From the NCBI GenBank assembly GCA_016860845.1, contig BOKF01000037.1, positions 1 through 64,000 of the forward strand: 64,000 nt of DNA, given 5' to 3'. The stretch's first letter is position 1; every line of letters begins with the position of its first letter. The translations under genes were made by a program, and so were the position numbers. The DNA is from Chloroflexota bacterium (lineage in GTDB: Bacteria > Chloroflexota > Anaerolineae > 4572-78 > J111). Below are positions 53,570-62,378 of the stretch, piece after piece. The notes beneath the pieces are model-generated. The model did no database searches. It saw only the letters and a program-made list of their open reading frames with translations, and was not told where the DNA came from.

Positions 53570-54935
53570 AAGCAGCTCTAATCGGTTCGCTCGGTTGACC
53601 AAGTGCGGTATCACTAAGTTGACCAGCAAACGAAGCTTTTATGCTGGTCTGGCTGCTGCGGGCGCTGGATTGGTGGGAGGTGGGCTTTTAATTATTGCCC
53701 GCCGAAGGAGCAATCCTCGTCCGCAGAATCGTCCTCCGGTGATCAGACAACAGTCTGGCTATTACAATGGGTGCCCTATTCCCTCTCTACAATCCCGGCC
53801 AAGAGTGAAACCGGATACGAAAATTCCTTCGTCCGAACGGTGCGGCCATTGCCGCACCCCGGCCGGAAGCAAGCCTGGCGCCTGGTATACCATCAACGGA
53901 CAAGCCTATTGTTCTGACTGCGCTCCGCCTGCCGCCAACCAAGCGGGCGTCGACTTGGTTGCGCCCGAAAATCAGTTAATGAGTGGTCAAAAGGGTGCTG
54001 AAGGGGGATCTGCACTCGTAAGTAGTCGCGCTAAAAATAAATTGACCCAGGCTGGAGTGCCCATCGTGCCCGGTCCGCTGCCTCGGGTTGATATTCTATC
54101 GGCTGAAGGTCTAGTTCAAACCAGGTTGGTCGCTAACAAAGTTTTAGTTCGGGTTAGCGACAATCCACCGCGAGGACATGTTGCCGAAAAAGCCTATGTG
54201 GTGAAGCAGCGACAAAACGATATAGATACTGGCCTGGCCCTTACCCCTGGGTTAAGGATCGTTCAAGGGAGTGGAGAAATAGGCATTCAAGAAGATACCC
54301 GCGAATGGTGGGTGGTTCATATTCCTAGTGGACGAACCATCTCACATCGGGGTTACACTCGGATCGAAGAGGCTCATATGCTGGCCAGCTACCTGGCGCA
54401 AATTGACTGGACTCGTGACTTGAGTGAGATCTCTGCAGCCGAAATAACTCGAACCAACAACTCGATCTCCAGTTATGATCAAAGCCTGGCCCAGCACAAG
54501 ATGAGTTCTCAAGCGGGGCCTGCGGTGGCAATAGCGACTGCAACGGCAGCAACGGCCCCTCCACCTCCTCCCGGCCCCTTATTGGGGACACTGGTCGCCG
54601 ATAATCAGGGTGGCCTCGCCCGGGTGTTGGGCGAAGAAGGCTCCAAACTGTTCTTGATGGATTTCCAAGGCCACCGCTATGAAACAGAACGCGCCTTTGT
54701 CCGACAACCTACGGAGGCCGATTACAACATTGCCGGTACAGCTATGCCGGTTGATCCAACAATAGTTCCGGATGAAAAATGCACCATTTGCGGGGCCAGG
54801 GCCAAAGAAGCGCCGGCAGGTACCAAGTGGCTCAAGATGGAGTGGAAAACCTACTGCGACTCCTGTGGCCCGGAGCATCAACGGGCAGAGGCATTTCTTA
54901 AAGAAGAAGATATAGGGACAAGAGAGACGCTCTAA
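53559..54935 (+). CDS. MSC-leader membrane protein with two zinc ribbons
   Basis: 458 residues; AGGGGGAAAGG precedes the ATG, which lies inside the end of the previous gene. Leader: MSCESSSNRFARLTK, then CGITKLTSKRSFYAG. A transmembrane helix follows (~32-52, 'AAGAGLVGGGLLIIARRR'). Zinc-binding motifs are 'CGHCRTPAG...YCSDC' (~97-130) and 'CTICGARAK...YCDSCG' (~410-445). Between them is the domain shared with 52655 and 54937 ('DTGLALTPGL', 'WWVVHIPSGRTISHRGYTRI', 'EAHMLASYLAQIDWTRD'). The zinc ribbons suggest nucleic-acid or protein binding; function unknown. Confidence 0.7.
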   Translation: MSCESSSNRFARLTKCGITKLTSKRSFYAGLAAAGAGLVGGGLLIIARRRSNPRPQNRPPVIRQQSGYYNGCPIPSLQSRPRVKPDTKIPSSERCGHCRTPAGSKPGAWYTINGQAYCSDCAPPAANQAGVDLVAPENQLMSGQKGAEGGSALVSSRAKNKLTQAGVPIVPGPLPRVDILSAEGLVQTRLVANKVLVRVSDNPPRGHVAEKAYVVKQRQNDIDTGLALTPGLRIVQGSGEIGIQEDTREWWVVHIPSGRTISHRGYTRIEEAHMLASYLAQIDWTRDLSEISAAEITRTNNSISSYDQSLAQHKMSSQAGPAVAIATATAATAPPPPPGPLLGTLVADNQGGLARVLGEEGSKLFLMDFQGHRYETERAFVRQPTEADYNIAGTAMPVDPTIVPDEKCTICGARAKEAPAGTKWLKMEWKTYCDSCGPEHQRAEAFLKEEDIGTRETL

Positions 54936-54936
54936 G

Positions 54937-55584
54937 ATGTCGTGTAATGGTAATGCCAAAAGAGCCGGACAAGCAGGTATTTGTAATGGCATCAATGGTT
55001 ATGCCCATCAAAGCAGTTTCCTGGCTGGTCGAATCGATGATTTTGAGGACCTACAAGGTGAGGGGGAGGATAACGAATTTGTCCCTCCACCCAAGCCATA
55101 TTTCACGCCGGAGCAGCGAGTGAAAAACGTTCGACTGGAGCCTTCGCGGTTACGGGTGGCTATCGGTGACTATGAAAATCAAGCCGGGATAGTGGTTCAG
55201 CATGGGCAAGTCGTGCTCCGGCGAGATGGGTCGGATACAGGGCTAGCTATTGTGCCTAATCTCCAAATCAGCAATGAAGACGGAGTGCTGCGCGTTGAAG
55301 AAGACCTGAATCATTGGTGGGTACTTCACGTGCCTAGCGGCAGAACTATTTCGCAACAGCCCTATGGCGATATTCGCGAGGCTTTCTTACTGTCAAGCCT
55401 ACTGGCCCAGGTAGATTGGACGCGCGATCCAGACGAGATCAGCGATAAAGAATACGAGCGGGCAACATTGAGCATGCTCATGTACGACCGGGCTTTAGCC
55501 GAACAAAAGACCAGGCAAGGGTGGGCCGAAGATAAGGCGAATCTGCCAGGCCCAGCGCCTCAACTCAGAAAAGAGATATCCTAA
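54937..55584 (+). CDS. MSC-leader protein with WWVLHVPSGRTI domain
   Basis: 215 residues starting one base after the previous stop. Leader: MSCNGNAKRAGQAGIC, then NGINGYAHQSSFLAG; the usual Ser-Lys is replaced by His-Gln. No membrane helix follows. An acidic linker leads to the shared domain ('DTGLAIVPNL', 'HWWVLHVPSGRTISQQPYGD', 'LLAQVDWTRDPDEIS'). It is the shortest soluble member of the 52655/53559/54937 subfamily. Confidence 0.7.
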   Translation: MSCNGNAKRAGQAGICNGINGYAHQSSFLAGRIDDFEDLQGEGEDNEFVPPPKPYFTPEQRVKNVRLEPSRLRVAIGDYENQAGIVVQHGQVVLRRDGSDTGLAIVPNLQISNEDGVLRVEEDLNHWWVLHVPSGRTISQQPYGDIREAFLLSSLLAQVDWTRDPDEISDKEYERATLSMLMYDRALAEQKTRQGWAEDKANLPGPAPQLRKEIS

Positions 55585-55588
55585 ATCA

Positions 55589-56371
55589 ATGTCCTGCGAA
55601 AATAACGCCAACAAGGTTGCCCAGGCTGCTACCAAAAACGGGATCAGTAAAAATGCTGGCAAAAGCGGTTTCGTTGCCGGCAGCACGACTAAGATTACCG
55701 TTTTTTGCCCGGAGAAAAAGGCGCGAGTCCTCAAGGTATCCAAAGATGGAGGGCCAAAGCAATCAAAGAAAAAGAAATTTCGCCTTTCTAAAAAGAAAGA
55801 GCTAGCCAGGAACAGCAAAACGGCTCAAACATCGTTTTTTGAGGCTGCCGCTTCGCCGAAAGCAGACGATAGCAAAGGCTTGCCTACCCAACGGCACATT
55901 CTTTTGGCTAAAGAATTTACGGAAGATGAATTACTTCAGTTGACGACGCAATTACGATTTGGAGCCGCCGCGGCCGAACGTTACCTGCGTGGCATTAGCA
56001 GCGGATCGGAACGAGGCATCAGTCATAGCGATCCGCGACCTGCAGACTGGGTTCAGTTAGATCTCAAGCAGTATCAGTTCTTGGTTCATCAATTGGTCGA
56101 AGCCCGGCGGGGACGCGGTTATCTCGATACATCTTCCCTTTCGAAAAAGCAACTGATTGACTTGTGGGAATTTGCTCGCTTTGAGCTTGACCGAGCCAAT
56201 CGGAATATTGACCACCTCAACGTACCGGGGGGGCCAATTGGGGGGGAGACCGCCGAGTATCTGGTCGGGAAACATAAGCTGGAAGTACGCTTCTTTAATC
56301 TGGTCGCGACACAGATAGAGCGGATGGTACCGGCTGAAGAGTTGGATGCCGAGATCGGCCAGTTATTCTAA
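55589..56371 (+). CDS. MSC-leader protein with basic linker and helical domain
   Basis: 260 residues. Leader: MSCENNANKVAQAATKNGIS, then KNAGKSGFVAG. A Lys/Arg-rich segment (~45-75, 'KQSKKKKFRLSKKKE') follows and could bind nucleic acid. The C-terminal ~170 residues are predicted mainly helical ('LIDLWEFARFELDRANRNID') and share no visible domain with the neighbours. The first 11 residues of the leader are identical to those of the next gene. Confidence 0.65.
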   Translation: MSCENNANKVAQAATKNGISKNAGKSGFVAGSTTKITVFCPEKKARVLKVSKDGGPKQSKKKKFRLSKKKELARNSKTAQTSFFEAAASPKADDSKGLPTQRHILLAKEFTEDELLQLTTQLRFGAAAAERYLRGISSGSERGISHSDPRPADWVQLDLKQYQFLVHQLVEARRGRGYLDTSSLSKKQLIDLWEFARFELDRANRNIDHLNVPGGPIGGETAEYLVGKHKLEVRFFNLVATQIERMVPAEELDAEIGQLF

Positions 56372-56386
56372 GGAGAACCAAAATCT

Positions 56387-57859
56387 ATGTCGTGCGAGAA
56401 CAACGCTAATAAAGTCAGCGGTACAGCGGGATCAAAATCGGGGATTACAGCGCTGCAAAGCAAATTTGGCAGTGTAACCGGACGCATGGCTTGTGTGCTC
56501 ACGAAAAAACTTGGACAAATGACTACTGCCGGGCTGTATGTAACAGAGAGTTTTGAGGGACCTAAATCACTCAACTCCCTGTTGGAGGCTGCGGTCGCCG
56601 TCGAGGCGGGGGCGCTGATAATGGCCTCACGGCGCAAACCTGCTCCACTGGCTGAACCTGAACCCGAATCAAGAAAGATCAAACTACCTTCGGCGAGTGT
56701 CACTACCCCTGATGGTGGTACCCGTATTATTGATGACGACGCCACACTCGCCGCTTGGGCCCAGGCCTGGTATGACAAACGGCACCCACAGCCAGGGAGG
56801 GATGATAAAGCGCCACGCCGGGATAGAGATAAAAAAGAGGACGGGGAACGTTCATCTTTGCCCCGCGCACTCAATCCAGATCAGTTTGCCAGTCAAGCCC
56901 GTAAGCGTCTATTTATGGCGGTTGGTTTGTTGAAATTGATTCAAATGGGCAGTACTTTTTCCGGTTCAGGCTTAGCCCGCCTGTCGCGCTTGAATAAAGA
57001 AGGGGTCGTGGACGGAATCGAACAGCGCTTTTACTTCCTACAAACCGCTAAAGTGCCCGTAACCGTATGGCGGTCCAGTTTAACGCCCTGGCTCAACATG
57101 CTCGATAGCGGCCTGGGGCGGGTGCTAAGGAGTGATGGCGTCATGTTCGACGTCAACGGTAAGACCTGGCATCGAGGTACAGTGGTACTCCAAACAACCC
57201 AGGGAGAACGAACTATCAGTCACTTGCAGAGTCTGACGTTCCCGGCGGTCCATTACTACTATGGTCGACGCCTGGACGATAATGAAGCGGTTGGGATTGC
57301 TTCGGCGCAGAAAGGATTTGACCCCAAACATCTACCGGAGCGCCCTTCCGGATTACCTGCAACCGGTTATGCCGGGCAAATCTCGGAAATCGAATCTCTC
57401 CTGCCAATGTGGGCCAGTATGAAGCGAGGTTTAATCCAGGCTCATCTGCGCTGGGGTACGAATCCGCGCGGCCCGCAACGACAGCAAGCCGAAATTACAG
57501 GGACACCGGCCACTTATGAGACTCCTCCCCAACCAGATAAAAAGCGTGAAGACAAGAGAGGGCGTAATGGCAAAGCGCCGCGACGCAACTCGCCTGCGCC
57601 AGTGGAAGAACCGGCAACGGAACCAAAAGTCCACGAACTCCACCCTCTTGACAACATTGGAGCGAGAGTACGGTTGAATAATCAAGAGTACAAAGTAATG
57701 ATCCGCAGAGTAATCAAATCGCCAGACGGTCAACCTGCCCGGGCCGATGCGACTTATTTTGATGAAACTGCTGGGGTCTGGAAAGAAGTAACGGACGATG
57801 AGGCCAGGCAACACCTGGCGGCTCAAGTCGAGGCTGGGCTACTCGAGACATGGCAGTAG
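56387..57859 (+). CDS. MSC-leader protein with HRGT/LQSL domain and C-terminal module
   Basis: 490 residues; AAGGAG precedes the ATG. Leader: MSCENNANKVSGTAGSK, then SGITALQSKFGSVTG. A charged linker (~130-165) leads to the shared domain: 'VPVTVWRSSLTPWLN', 'SDGVMFDVNGKTWHRGTVVL', 'ERTISHLQSLTFPAVHYYYG', 'GYAGQISEIESLLPMWASMK'. The last ~60 residues ('YKVMIRRVIKSPDGQPARAD', 'YFDETAGVWKEVTDDEARQH') form a separate module found again at the end of 62379. Domain combination shows shuffling within the family. Confidence 0.7.
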   Translation: MSCENNANKVSGTAGSKSGITALQSKFGSVTGRMACVLTKKLGQMTTAGLYVTESFEGPKSLNSLLEAAVAVEAGALIMASRRKPAPLAEPEPESRKIKLPSASVTTPDGGTRIIDDDATLAAWAQAWYDKRHPQPGRDDKAPRRDRDKKEDGERSSLPRALNPDQFASQARKRLFMAVGLLKLIQMGSTFSGSGLARLSRLNKEGVVDGIEQRFYFLQTAKVPVTVWRSSLTPWLNMLDSGLGRVLRSDGVMFDVNGKTWHRGTVVLQTTQGERTISHLQSLTFPAVHYYYGRRLDDNEAVGIASAQKGFDPKHLPERPSGLPATGYAGQISEIESLLPMWASMKRGLIQAHLRWGTNPRGPQRQQAEITGTPATYETPPQPDKKREDKRGRNGKAPRRNSPAPVEEPATEPKVHELHPLDNIGARVRLNNQEYKVMIRRVIKSPDGQPARADATYFDETAGVWKEVTDDEARQHLAAQVEAGLLETWQ

Positions 57860-57873
57860 GAGACGTTTGATTA

Positions 57874-59019
57874 ATGTCGTGCGAGAAAAACGGTTCGAAA
57901 GTCAGTCATACCGCCGGAGTAGCCGCTGGCATCAGTCTGGTTGCCAGCAAATTAAGTCACACTGTGGGCAGAATAAGGAATTGGGCGGCTCAGTCGGCTG
58001 CCACTATCATCGAGACGGCCGGGCCTCAAGTTGTTCCCTCGACCAGCCGAGTCGCCCAAGTTGCTACAGAAGCAGCGGCGCAGGTAGCTAAGGTTACCGA
58101 TGCAGCCTCGATAGGAATTGGGTCAAACGTCGCTATGCTAACCAATCCTCTATTAAAAGCCGTTGACCGCCCAGCAACTACGATCGCTAAGATTATACCG
58201 CTTATTCCTATCGGCCTGATCGCCAGCCAGGATATTGATGCCAGGATTACGGTTACCGGACCACATCAGGGGTATCAGCCGGCAGTAATAATGGGGGCGC
58301 GATTAACCGGACTGTCAAACCTCTTCAGGGCTGGTGGGGCTGCCAGTAGCCTGATCTACAAATGGTTTCTTCTTAAAAAGCTGGCTTCAGTTGGGGGCGC
58401 TGGATTGGCAGCGATGGCAACCAAGCCGGAAAGTAAGCGTGTACTGATTCACGAGAAAAGCAACCAGGAGGTTAAGTTCTACAAAACCGGATTGACCCCC
58501 TGGTTGAATCGGTCCAATCTGCTGGTTAGCCCCCAATGCGTAATCTCCGATGACGGAGATATTATTCAGTTTCGAACAAAATTGGGGGGACCAAAGGCCT
58601 GGTATCGCGGGACGACGATGCTACGGTTACCCAGTGGTAACGAGGGCGACCCAGAGGAACGAACGCTGACCTACTTGCAAAGTCTGACGCTTCCGGTCGC
58701 CAGTTACTACTTCAACCGGCCCTTATCAGACGAAGAGGTGGCCGATATCATCACTGAGCGGGGAGATAAAGCGCCTCACCAGATGGAAGGATACGTTGGC
58801 TCCATCAGTTCCTGGGAAAACCTGTCGCCAGGCTGGGCCAGTACTAAACGGATGATGATTTTAACCCAGTTGCACTGGCCTCCGACTCCGTCTTCATCAA
58901 AATGGAAGGCCGAGGAGCCGGCAACTGACATTAAGAGAGTGGTATTAAAACGAATTCCCAAGCCGCAAAATCCCCCGGCAGAGGTAGTTTCAGAAACTAT
59001 CAGGACCATTTGGGATTAG
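57874..59019 (+). CDS. MSC-leader protein with LQSL/YYF domain
   Basis: 381 residues. Leader: MSCEKNGSKVSHTAGVAAG, then ISLVASKLSHTVG. An Ala/Val/Thr-rich segment (~35-90) may be helical. The shared domain includes 'FYKTGLTPWLNRSNLL', 'AWYRGTTMLRLPSG', 'ERTLTYLQSLTLPVASYYFN', 'GYVGSISSWENLSPGWAST'. Its ATG lies 14 bases after the preceding stop; the upstream 'GGAGACG' is the likely ribosome site. Confidence 0.7.
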   Translation: MSCEKNGSKVSHTAGVAAGISLVASKLSHTVGRIRNWAAQSAATIIETAGPQVVPSTSRVAQVATEAAAQVAKVTDAASIGIGSNVAMLTNPLLKAVDRPATTIAKIIPLIPIGLIASQDIDARITVTGPHQGYQPAVIMGARLTGLSNLFRAGGAASSLIYKWFLLKKLASVGGAGLAAMATKPESKRVLIHEKSNQEVKFYKTGLTPWLNRSNLLVSPQCVISDDGDIIQFRTKLGGPKAWYRGTTMLRLPSGNEGDPEERTLTYLQSLTLPVASYYFNRPLSDEEVADIITERGDKAPHQMEGYVGSISSWENLSPGWASTKRMMILTQLHWPPTPSSSKWKAEEPATDIKRVVLKRIPKPQNPPAEVVSETIRTIWD

Positions 59020-59050
59020 GTTTTGCAAGGGCAGAAAGGAGTAACCGTAC

Positions 59051-59767
59051 ATGTCATGCGATCGAAACGGTTCAAAGGCGGGAGCAACGGCGGGAGTAGC
59101 CGCAGGCTTGAGCGAAACGACCAGCAAACAAAGTAATGTCATAGGCGCCTTCTCAAACCGAGTCATGAATGTAATTGATCGGAACGGTGTAATGGCCCAT
59201 GTGGCTCGCAATCCGGTACGGGTGGCCCTTCATAATACGTTCACTGCCGGCCTGGTTACAGTTGGACTGACCGGGGTAGCGACTGCAGCTGCAACCAATC
59301 CTGTTGCGGTAGTGCCTCTTGTCGGAAGCGCTCTAGCCCTCAAACAATGGGCGTCTATTAATCCTGATACGGACAAGGGACCTGTGGCCACGCTGGAGGT
59401 CAGCCGGCGGAACGATTGGGCGATCAAAGGCAAGGAAACAGTCAATGTGTATGTGGATAAGAACAATGCCAACAAGCGGGTATTTACTTTAAACCAGCGT
59501 AATTGGGGCTGCCAAACTTACTCGATACCTGGCGACCATGGTCAACCGCAAGGGGCGTATACCGTGCTCGCTTCTCGGACCGTACCACAGGATTATTACT
59601 ATTTCAAAGGCGAGATCTCCAGTGAAGATGCCGTGCGCGTTGCTGCTGGCGAGGTAAAGGCTGAGAAACTGGAAGGGTATGCCGGGCGCGTGTCCTTCCG
59701 GGAAGGGCTTTCACCTTCCTGGGCCTTCTTAAAGCACCGGATGATTCAGAGCAGTTTGACCGTTTAA
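59051..59767 (+). CDS. MSC-leader protein, paralogue of the first gene of the cluster
   Basis: 238 residues; AAAGGAG precedes the ATG. Leader: MSCDRNGSKAGATAGVAAG, then LSETTSKQSNVIG. It aligns over its whole length with 51828: 'NRVMNVIDRNGVMAHVAR' against 'NQILNTIDREGTLAQLTR', a hydrophobic middle, 'SINPDTDKGP' against 'KINPDTATGP', then 'YYYFKGEISSEDAVRVAAGE' and 'GYAGRVSFREGLSPSWAF'. Function unknown. Confidence 0.7.
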   Translation: MSCDRNGSKAGATAGVAAGLSETTSKQSNVIGAFSNRVMNVIDRNGVMAHVARNPVRVALHNTFTAGLVTVGLTGVATAAATNPVAVVPLVGSALALKQWASINPDTDKGPVATLEVSRRNDWAIKGKETVNVYVDKNNANKRVFTLNQRNWGCQTYSIPGDHGQPQGAYTVLASRTVPQDYYYFKGEISSEDAVRVAAGEVKAEKLEGYAGRVSFREGLSPSWAFLKHRMIQSSLTV

Positions 59768-59779
59768 TCGGAGACCAGT

Positions 59780-60787
59780 GTGAGTTGCGAGTATCAATCC
59801 ACCCGAATTGGTAAATTAGGAGCCACGGCAGCCGGAATTCCCAGAATGGCTAACAAGATGGGCGATCTGATTGGCATTATCGCTGCCCGGCTAACTCCTC
59901 TCACGCAGCAGGTTAGCCAGCAACTAGACCAGTTGTCGTCCAGTACAGACCAGACGATCAATCGGCTGGGACAATTCGCTTCACCGGTGGCTACAAAAAC
60001 GGTGAACTTTTTGGAGGATGAGCGACGAGTGAAACCTACGCTAACCCTGGGAATTTTGGCAGCCGGAGCCGTGGTAGCGGGCCGAGCTGGGCTTAGCATT
60101 GCTGCTGTTTCGGGTGCAATGGCCGGGGTCAATCAAGCGACCAGAATTATGGAGCGAAGCGCTAAAACGGCGGGCATGGCTCCCAGCGTAGCGACATTAG
60201 CCGGAATGATGAAAATACCGTTTCGTCCTTCCGGTTTCAAAGCAACTTTTCTGGGAGCGGGTTTGAAACTGGCCGTTGAGGTGGTTACTACTAAGGCAGG
60301 GAACGAGTTGGCGGAAGCGACCAAGTCTGAAGATATGGCAAACCTGACTCAAGTGAAACGCAATATGGTGTTCTTTAAATCACAGAAGCAGATACCTCGT
60401 TGGAGATCGAATTTAACCCCGCTGCTTAATCGGAGCGATGTCATTGGCACAATAAATTCACACCATCTCGTTTCGAGCGAAGGCGTCATGTTCAAAACGG
60501 CAGGGATCACCTGGCATCGGGGCACTTCAGTCATCCAGATGCCAGACGGTCAGCGCACGCTCAGTCATGTTCAAAGCTTACAGTGGCCAGCGATCCATTA
60601 TTACTTCGACCAACCTCTTTCTGATGAACAGGCAGTTGGCCTGGCGACAGGTGAACTCAAGCCACAAAGCGTACCCGGGTATGTCGGCTCCATCAGTAAA
60701 AAAGAAGGACTAATGCCACTGTGGGCTAATACAAAACGTGCCATGCTATTAATCCGGCTGCATTGGCCACCCAAACTAGAGGATTAA
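59780..60787 (+). CDS. MSC-leader protein with HRGT/LQSL domain
   Basis: 335 residues from a GTG; CGGAGA lies upstream. Leader: MSCEYQSTRIGKLGATAAG, then IPRMANKMGDLIG (Asn-Lys in place of Ser-Lys). A Gln/Ser-rich helical stretch (~40-65) and hydrophobic segments (~90-115) follow. The C-terminal domain has 'IPRWRSNLTPLLNRSDVIG', 'SSEGVMFKTAGITWHRGTSV', 'RTLSHVQSLQWPAIHYYFD', 'GYVGSISKKEGLMPLWANTK'. Close relative of 60814 and of the middle part of 56387. Confidence 0.7.
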   Translation: MSCEYQSTRIGKLGATAAGIPRMANKMGDLIGIIAARLTPLTQQVSQQLDQLSSSTDQTINRLGQFASPVATKTVNFLEDERRVKPTLTLGILAAGAVVAGRAGLSIAAVSGAMAGVNQATRIMERSAKTAGMAPSVATLAGMMKIPFRPSGFKATFLGAGLKLAVEVVTTKAGNELAEATKSEDMANLTQVKRNMVFFKSQKQIPRWRSNLTPLLNRSDVIGTINSHHLVSSEGVMFKTAGITWHRGTSVIQMPDGQRTLSHVQSLQWPAIHYYFDQPLSDEQAVGLATGELKPQSVPGYVGSISKKEGLMPLWANTKRAMLLIRLHWPPKLED

Positions 60788-60813
60788 AGAAAGTTTATTG
60801 GGGATAGTGAATT

Positions 60814-61668
60814 ATGAGTTGCGAAATCCACCTTCATGCCGTCGGTAAGAGTGCTGCAGCGAATGCCGGCATCCCGTATCTATCCAGTAAATCCAGCCAT
60901 ATCATGGGGGCAATGATGACCCGGCTTAATAGCACCGGACCGAAATTACTGGAACGCGTGGAAGAGAAAACTACTTTCTTGGGCCAGGGGATGGCTCTGG
61001 CTGGATCCTCGTTGGGAGTAGCCGGACCGGTGAATAGCAAAACCATTGCCGCACAAAAGGCCGCCGCCTGTACCCTGAAAACAGGCATCGGAGTGGCTAT
61101 AACTGCGGCAACTTATTTCAATCCCATGGTTCGTACTGCTGTACGTGTGGCTAAGATTGGCCAACTTGTTGGCGATGTTGCTGCCACGGCCGCACTGTCC
61201 TATAGCCACACCGACAGGGCCGGAGATGCTTTCGTTGAGAGCTCATTTTTCTTCATGAAAACCAAACGGACAGTGCCGATGTGGAGGTCCAGCCTGACCC
61301 ACACAATCAACCGGCAGGATGCAATGGTCCTCAATCAAAAGAACATTCTATCAAGCGACGGCATGATGTTTACAACAAGACTGACCACCTGGCATTGCGG
61401 TACCTCGATTATTAAGAGCCGAAGCGGCGAGCGTACGATCACCCATCTACAGAGTTTTAGTATTCCCGGGCAGCATTATTACTTTAGCGGCCCTCTGTCC
61501 AAAACTGAGGCAGCGAACCTGGCCAGTGGCAGTCTTAGCCCCGAGAAAATACCCGGGTATGTCGGACAAGTTTCGGCCTGGGATTGGTTGTGTCCAGCCT
61601 GGGCTGCCAACAAACACACGCTCATTCGATCCTACTTAAACTTTGGCCCTCAGACCAAAGCGAGCTAG
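60814..61668 (+). CDS. MSC-leader protein with HCGT/LQSF domain
   Basis: 284 residues. Leader: MSCEIHLHAVGKSAAANAG, then IPYLSSKSSHIMG. An Ala/Gly-rich hydrophobic middle (~60-130) is followed by 'VPMWRSSLTHTINRQDAMV', 'SSDGMMFTTRLTTWHCGTSI', 'ERTITHLQSFSIPGQHYYFS', 'GYVGQVSAWDWLCPAWAANK'. Cys replaces the Arg of the 'WHRGT' motif. It is the last gene before the repeat array. Confidence 0.7.
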   Translation: MSCEIHLHAVGKSAAANAGIPYLSSKSSHIMGAMMTRLNSTGPKLLERVEEKTTFLGQGMALAGSSLGVAGPVNSKTIAAQKAAACTLKTGIGVAITAATYFNPMVRTAVRVAKIGQLVGDVAATAALSYSHTDRAGDAFVESSFFFMKTKRTVPMWRSSLTHTINRQDAMVLNQKNILSSDGMMFTTRLTTWHCGTSIIKSRSGERTITHLQSFSIPGQHYYFSGPLSKTEAANLASGSLSPEKIPGYVGQVSAWDWLCPAWAANKHTLIRSYLNFGPQTKAS

Positions 61669-62378
61669 TGCTTGAGAAATGATGATTCTACCGTTTGTTC
61701 AGGCAAAAAATTTCCTCAAATATAGCGACGAATCTTCAGTGTGCGTTCCAACGTAACTGTGAAGTGAAATAAAAATATCAAAAGAGGAAATTTTGAGGAA
61801 CAACCACAACATATAGGGGCCTTTAATCGAAATGACAGGGTCTGTAGTAGAAATTGAAAAATCGCGTTGATATCTGCCCCTCGTACTATGGAGGCTAAAC
61901 GTGAAATAATCCAGCGTATCCGTGAAAAAAGTAGCCGAATCCAGCCTAACTATGGAAAAAGTTCCAACGGCCTCAATCGTGCATTTTTCGAGGCGCAAAA
62001 AATTCGAGAGTCCAGCATAACTGTGGAAAAAGTTCCTCTGTGGACTGAAGTGGTTAAAGCCTTAGGAATGATTTTGCCTGATAAGGGGAAAATATTTCGC
62101 GGTTATAGTGGAAATTACCTGAGGACGAAAAGAGAACTTTTTTCACACTTACACTGGAAATAGACTCGGTCCGAAGTAGACCCTGGTCTAGTGAAGTAAA
62201 AATTGGAGGGGTAACGGTCCATTTACCACCCGATTCACCCTCTATTTCACACTTACGCTGGATTTTTGGAGGGTAGCCTATGAACTTTTTACACACTTAC
62301 GATGGAAAAGATGATTATTTCACAGTTACGTTGGAATATACACAGTAGGAGGCTAATTCTTGAGGGGAGAACCCGGCA
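61669..62378. repeat. Non-coding region with eight 18-20 bp repeats, four in each orientation
   Basis: Consensus TTCCAGCGTAACTGTGAAA. Forward copies start near 61747, 61910, 61940 and 62011. Reverse-complement copies lie near 62141-62160, 62245-62262, 62288-62307 and 62318-62336. A weaker reverse copy may occur at 62101-62115. The region is otherwise AT-rich. A 98-codon frame across the forward copies (61867-62163) has no family features and is built from the repeats. The layout suggests binding sites for a plasmid-encoded DNA-binding protein: replication or transfer origin, centromere, or operator. Confidence 0.75.

Noticed and set aside
61867..62163. 98-codon + strand frame in the repeat array
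   Set aside because: It is assembled from the 19-base repeats, lacks a ribosome site and has no family features.
61740..62340. CRISPR array
   Set aside because: Repeats are short and imperfect, occur in both orientations, and spacing ranges from ~30 to ~160 bases; no cas genes are present.
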